A DNA stretch of 7,740 nt from Alphaproteobacteria bacterium (GTDB taxonomy: Bacteria; Pseudomonadota; Alphaproteobacteria; RS24), in NCBI GenBank assembly GCA_009920875.1, contig RFZE01000063.1, forward strand, positions 1-7,740. Reading direction: 5' to 3'. The translations under genes were made by a program, and so were the position numbers. Below are positions 1 through 6,560 of this stretch, piece after piece; the stretch's first letter is position 1; each line of letters begins with the position of its first letter. The notes below the pieces were generated by a model. The model saw only the letters and a list, made by a program, of their open reading frames with translations, did no database searches and was not told where the DNA came from.

Positions 1-1458
1 GCCACCGGCTATCGCTTGTCGCTGGCGCATATGAACCTCAATCAGGAAACCGCGGGCTATGCGCAATCGCTTGCCGATTTAGATGACCCTGAGGACGCGG
101 GCGAGTTGCCTGCCGCCTGCCAAACGGTCAATGTTCCGGCCTATGAGAATGAAGCCTGCGCCAAAGCCAATCCCAATGGTGATGCGTATCGAGATGCTAC
201 GGCAACTCGGCTTTATGTGCGCATGGTCACGGATTTGGCCGATGGCGCGACGCTGACCCTGACCCCTTATTTGCGCAGCAATGAAATGGATTTCCGCATG
301 CATTTTTTGCCCGGCACACCGCTCGAGCAAAACAGCCATGACAGCTATGGCCTGCAAGCCGCCTATGCGCGCAATGCCGGATGGGTGTCCTATGTCGCCG
401 GTCTCGATGTTGAATTGACCGAGGGCGCGTTGAAAGAAACGCAAACCAACGGACCAGACCAATATTTCAATTACTTACCCGGCACGCATTATGATTTCGA
501 GGTTGAGGCACAAGTGATCGCGCCCTATCTGCACGCCGTGTGGTCATTGTCAGATGCCACCGACATCACCACCGGTCTGCGCTGGGAAATGACAGATTAT
601 GATTATACCAATAATCTTGAAACCGGGCGTCAAGGCAAACTCTACCGACCCGAAAGCCAAAGCAATGATTTCTCAGATGTTTCCCCGAAGCTTGGTGTCG
701 TGCATCGCTTGGCCGATAATCGCCGCGTCTTTGTCAATTGGGCCCGTGCCGCGCGCGCGCCACAGGTCACGGATCTTTATCGCTTGCGCGACGATGACAA
801 GGCGGGACCTTTGGAAGCCCCACTTCCCAGCAGCTTCGATTCTGAAACCCTCGACAGTCTCGAGATTGGCTATCGTGCCGTCTATCCCGGCATGTCCTAT
901 GAGGCGACCGCTTTCATCATGCAGAAAGAAAATTATCATTTCCGCGACGGCGACGACCGCTATGAGACAAATGGCAAAACCGACCATATGGGCGTTGAAC
1001 TGAGCCTTGATTGGATGCTGACGCGCGATTGGTCAATCGCAACCCAGCTGACCTATGCCCAGCATGAATACGCTTTCGACCGCGAAGTCGGGCAAGTTCA
1101 ATTCGGTTCAAACCCATTAGAAACCATTACCGACGGCAATATGGTTGACGGTGCGCCGGAAACTCTGGCCAATACGCGCCTGCGTTATAAATATAATGAG
1201 CGCACATATCTGAATTTCGACTGGGAACATGTCGGCAGCTATTTCATGGATGCCTCAAACAGCGCGGAATATGACGGCCATAATATCTTCGCCGTCACCG
1301 CCGATTATGTTTTGTCCGGCCAGTCACGCCTCAGCTTGCGTATCGACAATCTGTTTGACGAGGCATATGCCAAGCGGGCCGATAAATGGTTCGGTAAAGA
1401 CCGCTATTTCCCCGGCGAGGGACGCCGTTTCATGGCGCGCCTCAGCCATGATTTTTAA
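1..1458 (+). CDS. TonB-dependent outer-membrane receptor, C-terminal part (5' end outside window)
   Basis: The frame is open from base 1 to a TAA at 1456-1458, giving 485 residues, so the signal peptide, TonB box and plug lie left of the window. What is visible is a beta-barrel: alternating amphipathic strands with loops rich in Asp, Asn and Tyr, and a terminal Phe typical of outer-membrane barrels. Near the end, a segment around residues 443-478 (IDNLFDEAYAKRAD, then DRYFPGEGRRF) matches the last strands of siderophore/iron-complex TonB receptors. Two cysteines (about residues 40 and 53) sit in a probable surface loop and could form a disulfide. The substrate cannot be read from this half. 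Its closeness to a B12 locus hints at corrinoid, iron-chelate or another scarce nutrient, but it is transcribed toward that operon and may be unrelated. The family call is firm; the specificity is unknown. Confidence 0.9.
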   Translation, partial: ATGYRLSLAHMNLNQETAGYAQSLADLDDPEDAGELPAACQTVNVPAYENEACAKANPNGDAYRDATATRLYVRMVTDLADGATLTLTPYLRSNEMDFRMHFLPGTPLEQNSHDSYGLQAAYARNAGWVSYVAGLDVELTEGALKETQTNGPDQYFNYLPGTHYDFEVEAQVIAPYLHAVWSLSDATDITTGLRWEMTDYDYTNNLETGRQGKLYRPESQSNDFSDVSPKLGVVHRLADNRRVFVNWARAARAPQVTDLYRLRDDDKAGPLEAPLPSSFDSETLDSLEIGYRAVYPGMSYEATAFIMQKENYHFRDGDDRYETNGKTDHMGVELSLDWMLTRDWSIATQLTYAQHEYAFDREVGQVQFGSNPLETITDGNMVDGAPETLANTRLRYKYNERTYLNFDWEHVGSYFMDASNSAEYDGHNIFAVTADYVLSGQSRLSLRIDNLFDEAYAKRADKWFGKDRYFPGEGRRFMARLSHDF

Positions 1459-2103
1459 TTAGCCGCCGAGGCCAATCGGGCAGCTGACGCCCGTGCCACC
1501 CATGCCGCAATAGCCATTGGGGTTTTTGCCCAAATATTGCTGGTGGTAATCCTCGGCATAATAAAATGCCGGCGCGTCGATAATCTCTGTCGTGATGTCG
1601 CCATATCCGGCGGCGCGCAATTTGTCTTGAAACATATCGCGGCTTTTTTCGGCCGCCGCTTTTTGCGCCGCGTCCAAACAGTAAATACCGGAGCGATATT
1701 GCGTACCGACATCATTGCCTTGTCGCATGCCTTGCGTCGGGTCGTGGTTTTCCCAAAAAATTTGCAAAATTTCATCAAAGGAAATCAGTTGCGGGTCAAA
1801 CACCACTTGCACCACCTCATTATGGCCGGTCTGGCCGCTGCATACTTCTTCATAGCTTGGGTTGGGGGTAAAACCCGCCGCATAGCCGACTTGCGTTGAA
1901 AACACGCCTTCGGCTTGCCAGAATTTGCGTTCCGCCCCCCAAAAACACCCCATGCCGACAATCACCGTCTGCATATTGTCAGGCCAGGGCGCAACCATTG
2001 GCGTGCCCAATACAAAATGCTTTTCCGGCACCGGCATGTGCATATCGCGCCCCGGCAGCGCCGCCTCTTGGTTTACCATTTCAGCTTTTTTCAATCCAAA
2101 CAT
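1459..2103 (-). CDS. msrA: Peptide-methionine (S)-S-oxide reductase MsrA
   Basis: This 214-residue protein is a methionine sulfoxide reductase A, a repair enzyme that reduces the S-epimer of methionine sulfoxide in free or protein-bound methionine, recycled by thioredoxin. The hallmark GCFWGAE motif places the catalytic cysteine at residue 53. Two further cysteines near the C-terminus (C199 in GYCGMGG and C208) match the resolving and recycling cysteines of the three-cysteine class known from E. coli, and the length is like that of the E. coli enzyme. No signal peptide is seen, so it is probably cytoplasmic. The ATG at 2103 is preceded by AAGGAGAG (2118-2111), supporting this start. It begins 20 bp after the MlaF-like gene, so it is probably the last gene of the B12-uptake operon. 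Its TAA directly abuts the stop of the opposing receptor gene. The function call is secure; the reason for its operon membership is not known. Confidence 0.97.
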   Translation of the reverse strand: MFGLKKAEMVNQEAALPGRDMHMPVPEKHFVLGTPMVAPWPDNMQTVIVGMGCFWGAERKFWQAEGVFSTQVGYAAGFTPNPSYEEVCSGQTGHNEVVQVVFDPQLISFDEILQIFWENHDPTQGMRQGNDVGTQYRSGIYCLDAAQKAAAEKSRDMFQDKLRAAGYGDITTEIIDAPAFYYAEDYHQQYLGKNPNGYCGMGGTGVSCPIGLGG

Positions 2104-2110
2104 GACGCAT

Positions 2111-2118
2111 CTCTCCTT
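2111..2118 (-). promoter_or_regulatory. Shine-Dalgarno of msrA
   Basis: AAGGAGAG lies seven bases before the msrA ATG, inside the 20-bp gap after the MlaF-like gene. The gap has no room for a separate promoter, which supports cotranscription. Confidence 0.75.
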
Positions 2119-2123
2119 GATGT

Positions 2124-2885
2124 TTAAGCAGCAGAAGTCAGGGTTGATATTGGTCCTTCGCGGCTGCCGTCAAGCAATTGCCGCAGCCATGCATTGTCAT
2201 CGCTTTGCGCCGCTTTGGCGTCGCCGTGCCAGCGCAGCACGCCATCATGCATAACGGCAATCTCATCATAAGCGTCGGTTATGCCGACCATATTGCCGGT
2301 CACGGAAATCACGCAAGCGCCGCTTTCGCGCGCCAAATCGGAAATCATGCCATCGACGCGCGCCGCCAATATCGGGTCGAGACCGGCGGTCGGATTATCG
2401 AGCAGTAAAATATCCGGCTCAGTGGCAATGGCGCGGGCAAAGCCGACGCGTTTTTGCATGCCACCCGATAAATCAGCCGGAAACAAATCGGCATTAGCCG
2501 CCGGCAGGCCGACGCGCGGCAATAAGGCTTCCGCTTTAACCCGCGCTTCATCGCGCGCCATGCCATTGGCAATCAATCGAAAGGCGATATTTTCCCACAC
2601 CGGCAGGCTGTCAAACAGGGCATTTTGCTGAAACAACATGCCGATACGCGCATTTAATTCAGCCGGTCGCTCATCCGTGACGCCGACAACGGCGCGGTCA
2701 ACGAGAATGCGACCCTCTTCCGGCGCATAAAGCCCGACCAAGCATTTCAGCAAAACCGATTTACCCGCTGCTGTCGGGCCGATGAGGGCCAAAGAGCGTC
2801 CCGCCGCCAAAGACAGGTTCACGTCTTTAACCGCTTCCAATGCGCCGAAGCGTTTGACCAGATTTTCGACCGCCAGACGCGCCAT
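2124..2885 (-). CDS. mlaF: MlaF-like ABC transporter ATPase with substituted catalytic residues
   Basis: This 253-residue ABC ATPase most resembles MlaF/Ttg2A, the ATPase of the MlaFEDB phospholipid/retrograde lipid transporter at the inner membrane. Supporting features are the Q-loop region LFQQNALFDSLPVWENIAF (84-102), the signature LSGGM (139-143), and a C-terminal tail (about 232-246, LRQLLDG then EGPI) that matches the MlaF extension. Walker A is GPTAAGKS (36-43). Two key positions are not canonical. Walker B reads ILLLDNPT, with Asn164 where the catalytic Glu is expected. The H-loop reads VTGNM, with Gly197 where the switch His is expected. ATP binding may persist while hydrolysis is probably poor; this is inferred from family knowledge. 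The ATG overlaps the btuD stop by one base (TGATG), and a perfect AAGGAGG (2896-2890) precedes it, so it is probably well translated. No mlaE, mlaD, mlaC or mlaB lies in the window. It could be a specialised or regulatory ATPase. Confidence 0.75.
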   Translation of the reverse strand: MARLAVENLVKRFGALEAVKDVNLSLAAGRSLALIGPTAAGKSVLLKCLVGLYAPEEGRILVDRAVVGVTDERPAELNARIGMLFQQNALFDSLPVWENIAFRLIANGMARDEARVKAEALLPRVGLPAANADLFPADLSGGMQKRVGFARAIATEPDILLLDNPTAGLDPILAARVDGMISDLARESGACVISVTGNMVGITDAYDEIAVMHDGVLRWHGDAKAAQSDDNAWLRQLLDGSREGPISTLTSAA

Positions 2886-3646
2886 CAGGCCTCCTTAGGG
2901 GTTTCATCATTGAGCACATCTTGCGCCACCAAATGGCCACCGGCAAGCTGCTTGAACTCAACCCCGAAGATAGGCCGAAGCTGCGCGGGCGACAAGACAT
3001 GTTGCGCCGCACCGGAAAGCACCACAGTGCCGTTTTGCATGACGACTAGCGCGTCGCAAAATTGCTGCGCCAAATTAAGCTCATGCATGACCACTATCAC
3101 CGCTTTTCCGGCTGCCGCTTCAGCCTCCAAGAGTCGCATAACAGCCAACGCGCCGGCCGCATCGAGCGATTGCACCGGCTCATCGAGCAGCATAATCGGT
3201 GCACCGGTCGCCAATAGCCGCGCCAAATAAACCCGCGCTTTTTCGCCGCCCGACAGCGTATCTATACTCCGTGCAGCAAAACGCGCCATGCCGCAACGCT
3301 GCAGTGCTGCATCGACGCGCTTTTCACTTTCTGCCGACCCGAGATTGAGCGGCAATAGCCCAAGCGCCACCACTTCGCGCACTGAAAGCGGCCATGCGAC
3401 AGATTGGAATTGCGGCATATAGGCGATATTTTTCGCGCGCCAACCGGCATCGGCAAAATCACCCTGCGCCATAACCGTGCCCGCCGACACTTGCGCCAGA
3501 CCGGCCGCGACGCGCAAAAGCGAGGTTTTACCGGCCCCATTGGGCCCGACAATGCCGGTTATGTGCCCGGCCGGAAAAGCGGCGGAAATGTTTTGCAAAA
3601 CCCGCTTCTCGCCGACCATATATTGAATATGCGCCAGCTCAAGCAT
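2885..3646 (-). CDS. btuD: Cobalamin/iron-chelate ABC importer ATPase (BtuD type)
   Basis: This 253-residue cytoplasmic ATPase belongs to the FeCT (BtuD/FhuC/HmuV) family, which drives import of cobalamin, siderophores or haem through FecCD permeases. All catalytic elements are present: Walker A GPNGAGKT (34-41), Q-loop Gln79, signature LSGGE (131-135), Walker B IMLLDE (151-156) with the catalytic Glu, D-loop SLD (160-162) and switch His188. The frame is open further upstream to 3766, but that would lie inside the btuF-like gene and add about 40 unconserved residues. I chose the ATG at 3646, where the conserved domain begins, giving an 8-bp overlap with the preceding gene. No strong Shine-Dalgarno precedes it, which suggests translational coupling. 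The assignment to cobalamin rests on context (riboswitch, btuB, btuF-like gene) rather than on residues that separate BtuD from FhuC or HmuV. Confidence 0.88.
   Translation of the reverse strand: MLELAHIQYMVGEKRVLQNISAAFPAGHITGIVGPNGAGKTSLLRVAAGLAQVSAGTVMAQGDFADAGWRAKNIAYMPQFQSVAWPLSVREVVALGLLPLNLGSAESEKRVDAALQRCGMARFAARSIDTLSGGEKARVYLARLLATGAPIMLLDEPVQSLDAAGALAVMRLLEAEAAAGKAVIVVMHELNLAQQFCDALVVMQNGTVVLSGAAQHVLSPAQLRPIFGVEFKQLAGGHLVAQDVLNDETPKEA
2890..2896 (-). promoter_or_regulatory. Strong Shine-Dalgarno of the MlaF-like gene, inside btuD
   Basis: A perfect AAGGAGG lies four bases before the ATG at 2885 and is embedded in the last codons of btuD (the codons around Lys-Glu-Ala). Together with the TGATG stop/start overlap it indicates efficient, coupled translation of the MlaF-like protein. 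Confidence 0.8.
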
Positions 3647-4553
3647 GACGCACCCAGCCCGTGCCATGATTGGCGGCAGCATAAATATGTGGGTGCAAAA
3701 TTTCTGCGACAATCTCCGCCGATTGCAAAAGCCGCGGCCCCGGTCGATTGAAAAAATGATTGCCATTGACCAAATAAACGTCGCCCGCCCTAACGGCGCG
3801 CAATTCTTGCCAATCCTTATTGTCTTGCAGCACCGCCATTTCCTGCCGCGCGCGGTCTATCGAAAAGCCGCACGGCCCGACCAAAATCACATCAGGGTCG
3901 GCCGCGGCAATTTCGGCCAGCGTGACGGTCGGCGAATGCACGCCCTCTTGCCCCAGCACCACTTCGCCACCGGCCGCGGCGATGGTTTCGGGCATCCAAT
4001 TCCCTGCCCCCATAAGCGGCGTGGTCCATTCCATGAAAAAAACTTTTTTGCGCGGCAATGTTTCGGTTGTGGCGCGCAAGGCGGCAAAGCCCTCGGCCAT
4101 GTCGACATTCAGCCTGTCGGCCCGTTGTTCAACATCCAGAGCCGCGCCGGTTTTGGCAATATCATCGGCCAGATCGGCCAGGCTCATCGGCTCCAGTGAT
4201 ACGAGTTTGGGCCGTGTTGCACCGACCCAATCTTGCAGCGCCGTTTCCACCTCACCGAGGCTGACGGCACACAATTCGCATTGCGATTGGGTGATGACGA
4301 AATCGGGCGCAATGGCGCGAATGGCATCGGCATCGAGCTTATAGACCGAAGTGCCGTCTTCCACCAAAGCGCGCACATCGCGGTCAATGGTCGCCGCATT
4401 TTCCAACGGGTTCATTTTCGGTTGCGTCAGCACCGGCAGATGGTCAAGTCCGGCCGGCCAGTCGCATTCATGCGACCGCCCGACCAAGTTTTCGGCCAAG
4501 CCCAGCGCCGCGACAATTTCCGTGGCGCTGGGCAGAAGAGAAACGATTTTCAT
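3639..4553 (-). CDS. btuF: BtuF-type cobalamin-binding protein lacking a signal peptide
   Basis: This 304-residue protein has the periplasmic-binding-protein fold of BtuF/FepB-like proteins (COG0614). Recognisable segments are the N-terminal IVSLLPSATEIVAALGL (3-19), SHECDWP (27-33), the CELCAVS patch (92-98), MEWTTPL then GNWMPE (174-189), the PCGFSIDR patch (227-234) and NRPGPRL (269-275). These are typical of the subfamily annotated as cobalamin-binding protein. Unlike E. coli BtuF, the mature fold starts at residue 2, with no signal peptide and no lipobox. An in-frame TAA, which is the btuB stop, lies only 18 bp upstream, so no N-terminal extension is possible. A weak AAAGGG (4565-4560) precedes the ATG. 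The gene sits between btuB and btuD and overlaps btuD by 8 bp. It is either exported by an unrecognised route or acts in the cytoplasm, for example as a corrinoid-binding partner. The family is sure; transport by the classical mechanism is uncertain. Confidence 0.85.
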   Translation of the reverse strand: MKIVSLLPSATEIVAALGLAENLVGRSHECDWPAGLDHLPVLTQPKMNPLENAATIDRDVRALVEDGTSVYKLDADAIRAIAPDFVITQSQCELCAVSLGEVETALQDWVGATRPKLVSLEPMSLADLADDIAKTGAALDVEQRADRLNVDMAEGFAALRATTETLPRKKVFFMEWTTPLMGAGNWMPETIAAAGGEVVLGQEGVHSPTVTLAEIAAADPDVILVGPCGFSIDRARQEMAVLQDNKDWQELRAVRAGDVYLVNGNHFFNRPGPRLLQSAEIVAEILHPHIYAAANHGTGWVRHA

Positions 4554-4571
4554 GGTTTCCCTTTTAACACA

Positions 4572-6440
4572 TTAAAACCGCGTGGTGAGGCCGAGCGTAA
4601 AACTACGGCGGGGTGCGGATTTTCTGGCTGCCGTCCGATAATGCTCGTCAAAGATATTATCTCCACCGAATTGCAACGTCAGACGCTCACGGAAACGATA
4701 ATTATAGGCAAAACCTGCCGTCACATAATCCTCTTGTCGTGTGCCTGAACGATAACGGTCGCGCACTTCGCGCAGGGTGAAGGATGCATCGCTCAACCCG
4801 TCAGCCGATTGATAGGAGGCAACCATGCCAAGCAAGCGGCGCGGCTGGCTGTCTTGCACGGTTCCATCGGCTTTTCTGGGGTTTAGATGCGAATAATCGA
4901 CACGCAGCGACATTCTCTCGCCAAGGGGTAGCTCAAGCGACATCTCTGAGCCGGTGAATTTGCTTTCACCACTGTCATTTTTGTAATTTCCGGCAAAGCT
5001 CGGCGGCCCAACATTTTCATAGAAAATGCGGTTTTCAGTTTCCACACTGAAATAGCCAAGCTCGAAAATTAGCGGCGACCATTTTGGTGTCACGATAAAC
5101 CCAATATCGCGACTTATGGTTTCTTCCGGTTGCAAATCCGTATTGCCGCATAAACCGTAAATACAAGTGCTGTCGCGTCCAAACAGTTCATACAGACTGG
5201 GTGCACGATAGCCAGTGCCAATGTTGAAACGTACTCTCCCATATTCATCAATCGGCGCGGTAACACCGGCACGCCAGCTATCGTGTGTGCCAAACGTTTC
5301 ATGGTCATCTTGACGTAACCCAAGCGATGCATTGAGGACGCCGAGACCGCCGTGCCAGACGGCAAAAAGGGCTGTTGTTTCCACTTCTTCTTCATTCGGC
5401 AGACCATTTTGGAACAAAGTTTCGGTTTTTTGTTCAGCGCCGAAATGCACATAATGGCTTTCGTTTACCGCATAGCGGCTTCTGACTTCTGAAACAGTGC
5501 GTTCCCCGTCATAAAAATATGTGTCACCGATCTCGGCAAATGTATCGCGGTGATTACCCAAAAAGCTATGCGCCAGCGACAATGACCAATCCTCCGAAAT
5601 TTTGGTGTCGAAAGACAAGCGAATAAGGTTTTGCACAGTATCCACACCGAAATGGCCATCAATATTGGAGAAATTTGTAGGGTGGAAGCCGTCCGTATCT
5701 GCTGAACTGTCGACTGTCCGCAACAAAAGATAGAGATTACTGGCCTCTCCCAGTTGCAAGTCGAATGCGCCTGATGCGGTGATGTTTTCATAATCCTCAT
5801 CCTCTGAATAGTCTGTGTTTTCCTCATCCAACTCGGAGGGAGGGGTGACATCAACGGATTGCAGCGAAACTCTATAACTCAGGTTTTTGTCAAAAGCGGA
5901 TCCTTCATAACCTAATCCGGCTTGGCGAAGAGTATTACTGCCGGTCTTTACGTAGGCAGAACCCTGCGCGCCACCTCCCGGTTTCTTGCTGCGCATGTCG
6001 ACAACGCCTGCTACCGCGTTCGACCCATATAAGACACTATTTGCCCCACGCATGACTTCCACGCGTCCTATGTCGCCGACCAATAAATTTGCGATTTCAG
6101 CACCACCATTGGCGTCTGCCGCATCGGCCAAATTAACCCCATCAAGAAACACAACGACATTCTGACGGTTCATCCCACGCATACGCAGATTGCCAAGACC
6201 ACCCGTCGTCCCCTCTTGGTCGAAGGTGACACCTTTCAAGCCCTTCAGAGCATCCTGCAAATAAGTGATTTGCTGGCGTTCCAAATCTTCCGCCGTGATG
6301 ATATCGACCGAGGAACCGATTTGCGAAATCGGCGTCGGAATGCCGGTGGCCGAGACGACGATCTCGTCGACCGCCTGCGCCCCTACTGGCGACGTTAGCG
6401 TTAAAGCGGCCAATAGGCCGATGGAAAGTTTCTTCTTCAT
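4572..6440 (-). CDS. btuB: TonB-dependent cobalamin receptor (BtuB type)
   Basis: This 622-residue outer-membrane receptor should take up cobalamin or related corrinoids with energy from TonB-ExbBD. A signal peptide (1-23, KKK then a hydrophobic run, cleavage after AQA) is followed by a TonB box (DEIVVSA, 25-31). A plug domain (about 35-155, with VVVFLDGV, then RVEVMRG and SVLYGSNAVAGVVDM) leads to a barrel ending in a terminal Phe. Length matches BtuB. An acidic loop (residues 203-218) and a cysteine pair (C426, C431, probably a loop disulfide) are notable. The ATG at 6440 is chosen over the in-frame ATG at 6497 because GGAGG (6450-6446) lies at ideal spacing and the signal peptide begins there. 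A cobalamin riboswitch in the leader gives strong independent support for the substrate. The barrel-coding part looks less GC-rich than the genes downstream. The next gene starts 18 bp after its stop. Confidence 0.93.
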   Translation of the reverse strand: MKKKLSIGLLAALTLTSPVGAQAVDEIVVSATGIPTPISQIGSSVDIITAEDLERQQITYLQDALKGLKGVTFDQEGTTGGLGNLRMRGMNRQNVVVFLDGVNLADAADANGGAEIANLLVGDIGRVEVMRGANSVLYGSNAVAGVVDMRSKKPGGGAQGSAYVKTGSNTLRQAGLGYEGSAFDKNLSYRVSLQSVDVTPPSELDEENTDYSEDEDYENITASGAFDLQLGEASNLYLLLRTVDSSADTDGFHPTNFSNIDGHFGVDTVQNLIRLSFDTKISEDWSLSLAHSFLGNHRDTFAEIGDTYFYDGERTVSEVRSRYAVNESHYVHFGAEQKTETLFQNGLPNEEEVETTALFAVWHGGLGVLNASLGLRQDDHETFGTHDSWRAGVTAPIDEYGRVRFNIGTGYRAPSLYELFGRDSTCIYGLCGNTDLQPEETISRDIGFIVTPKWSPLIFELGYFSVETENRIFYENVGPPSFAGNYKNDSGESKFTGSEMSLELPLGERMSLRVDYSHLNPRKADGTVQDSQPRRLLGMVASYQSADGLSDASFTLREVRDRYRSGTRQEDYVTAGFAYNYRFRERLTLQFGGDNIFDEHYRTAARKSAPRRSFTLGLTTRF

Positions 6441-6560
6441 TTTTGCCTCCACACAGAGTTTTTGCCGCGCGCCAAACCGGCCCGCAGCGGGTTTCATCTG
6501 TCGTCTTTAACGGAGGTTCCGCTTCGCTCGGGTGCATCCCGCCCCATGCGAAAAAACGAC
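6441..6560 (-). promoter_or_regulatory. Expression platform between riboswitch aptamer and btuB
   Basis: This 120-bp stretch carries no convincing gene. It holds a run of six U (6556-6551) just after the aptamer and an anti-Shine-Dalgarno CCUCC (6516-6512). It also has a GC-rich hairpin (CCCG/CGGG, 6491-6481) and the btuB ribosome binding site. I see no well-formed intrinsic terminator, because no stable hairpin of its own abuts the U run. Control may therefore be by ribosome-site masking: CCUCCGU can pair with GUGGAGG at the btuB start (seven pairs, two of them G-U). The same bases can instead fold locally as CGGA-ACC-UCCG. This mechanism is inferred from sequence complementarity only. Confidence 0.5.
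6446..6450 (-). promoter_or_regulatory. Shine-Dalgarno of btuB
   Basis: GGAGG lies five bases before the ATG at 6440. It fixes the btuB start and excludes the longer in-frame start at 6497, which has no Shine-Dalgarno sequence. Confidence 0.85.

Noticed and set aside
1486..1504. CGGGC/GCCCG hairpin as terminator of the first receptor gene
   Set aside because: It lies within msrA coding sequence and has no T run on either strand.
2885..3766. Longer BtuD-type start at 3766
   Set aside because: The extra 40 residues are out-of-frame translation of the BtuF-like C-terminus and match nothing in the family; the domain starts at the ATG at 3646.
3645..4748. Several long plus-strand frames opposite the btuF-like and btuB genes
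   Set aside because: They are antisense shadows rich in Arg, Pro and Ser with no domains and no ribosome sites; the minus-strand genes fully explain the region.
4572..6497. Longer btuB start at the in-frame ATG 6497 (19 extra residues)
   Set aside because: No Shine-Dalgarno precedes it, the added residues would bury the signal peptide, and the ATG at 6440 has GGAGG at ideal spacing.
6494..6547. A 17-codon upstream reading frame in the leader whose TGA overlaps the ATG at 6497
   Set aside because: No ribosome binding site precedes its ATG, and its only coupled start is the rejected one. Probably chance.
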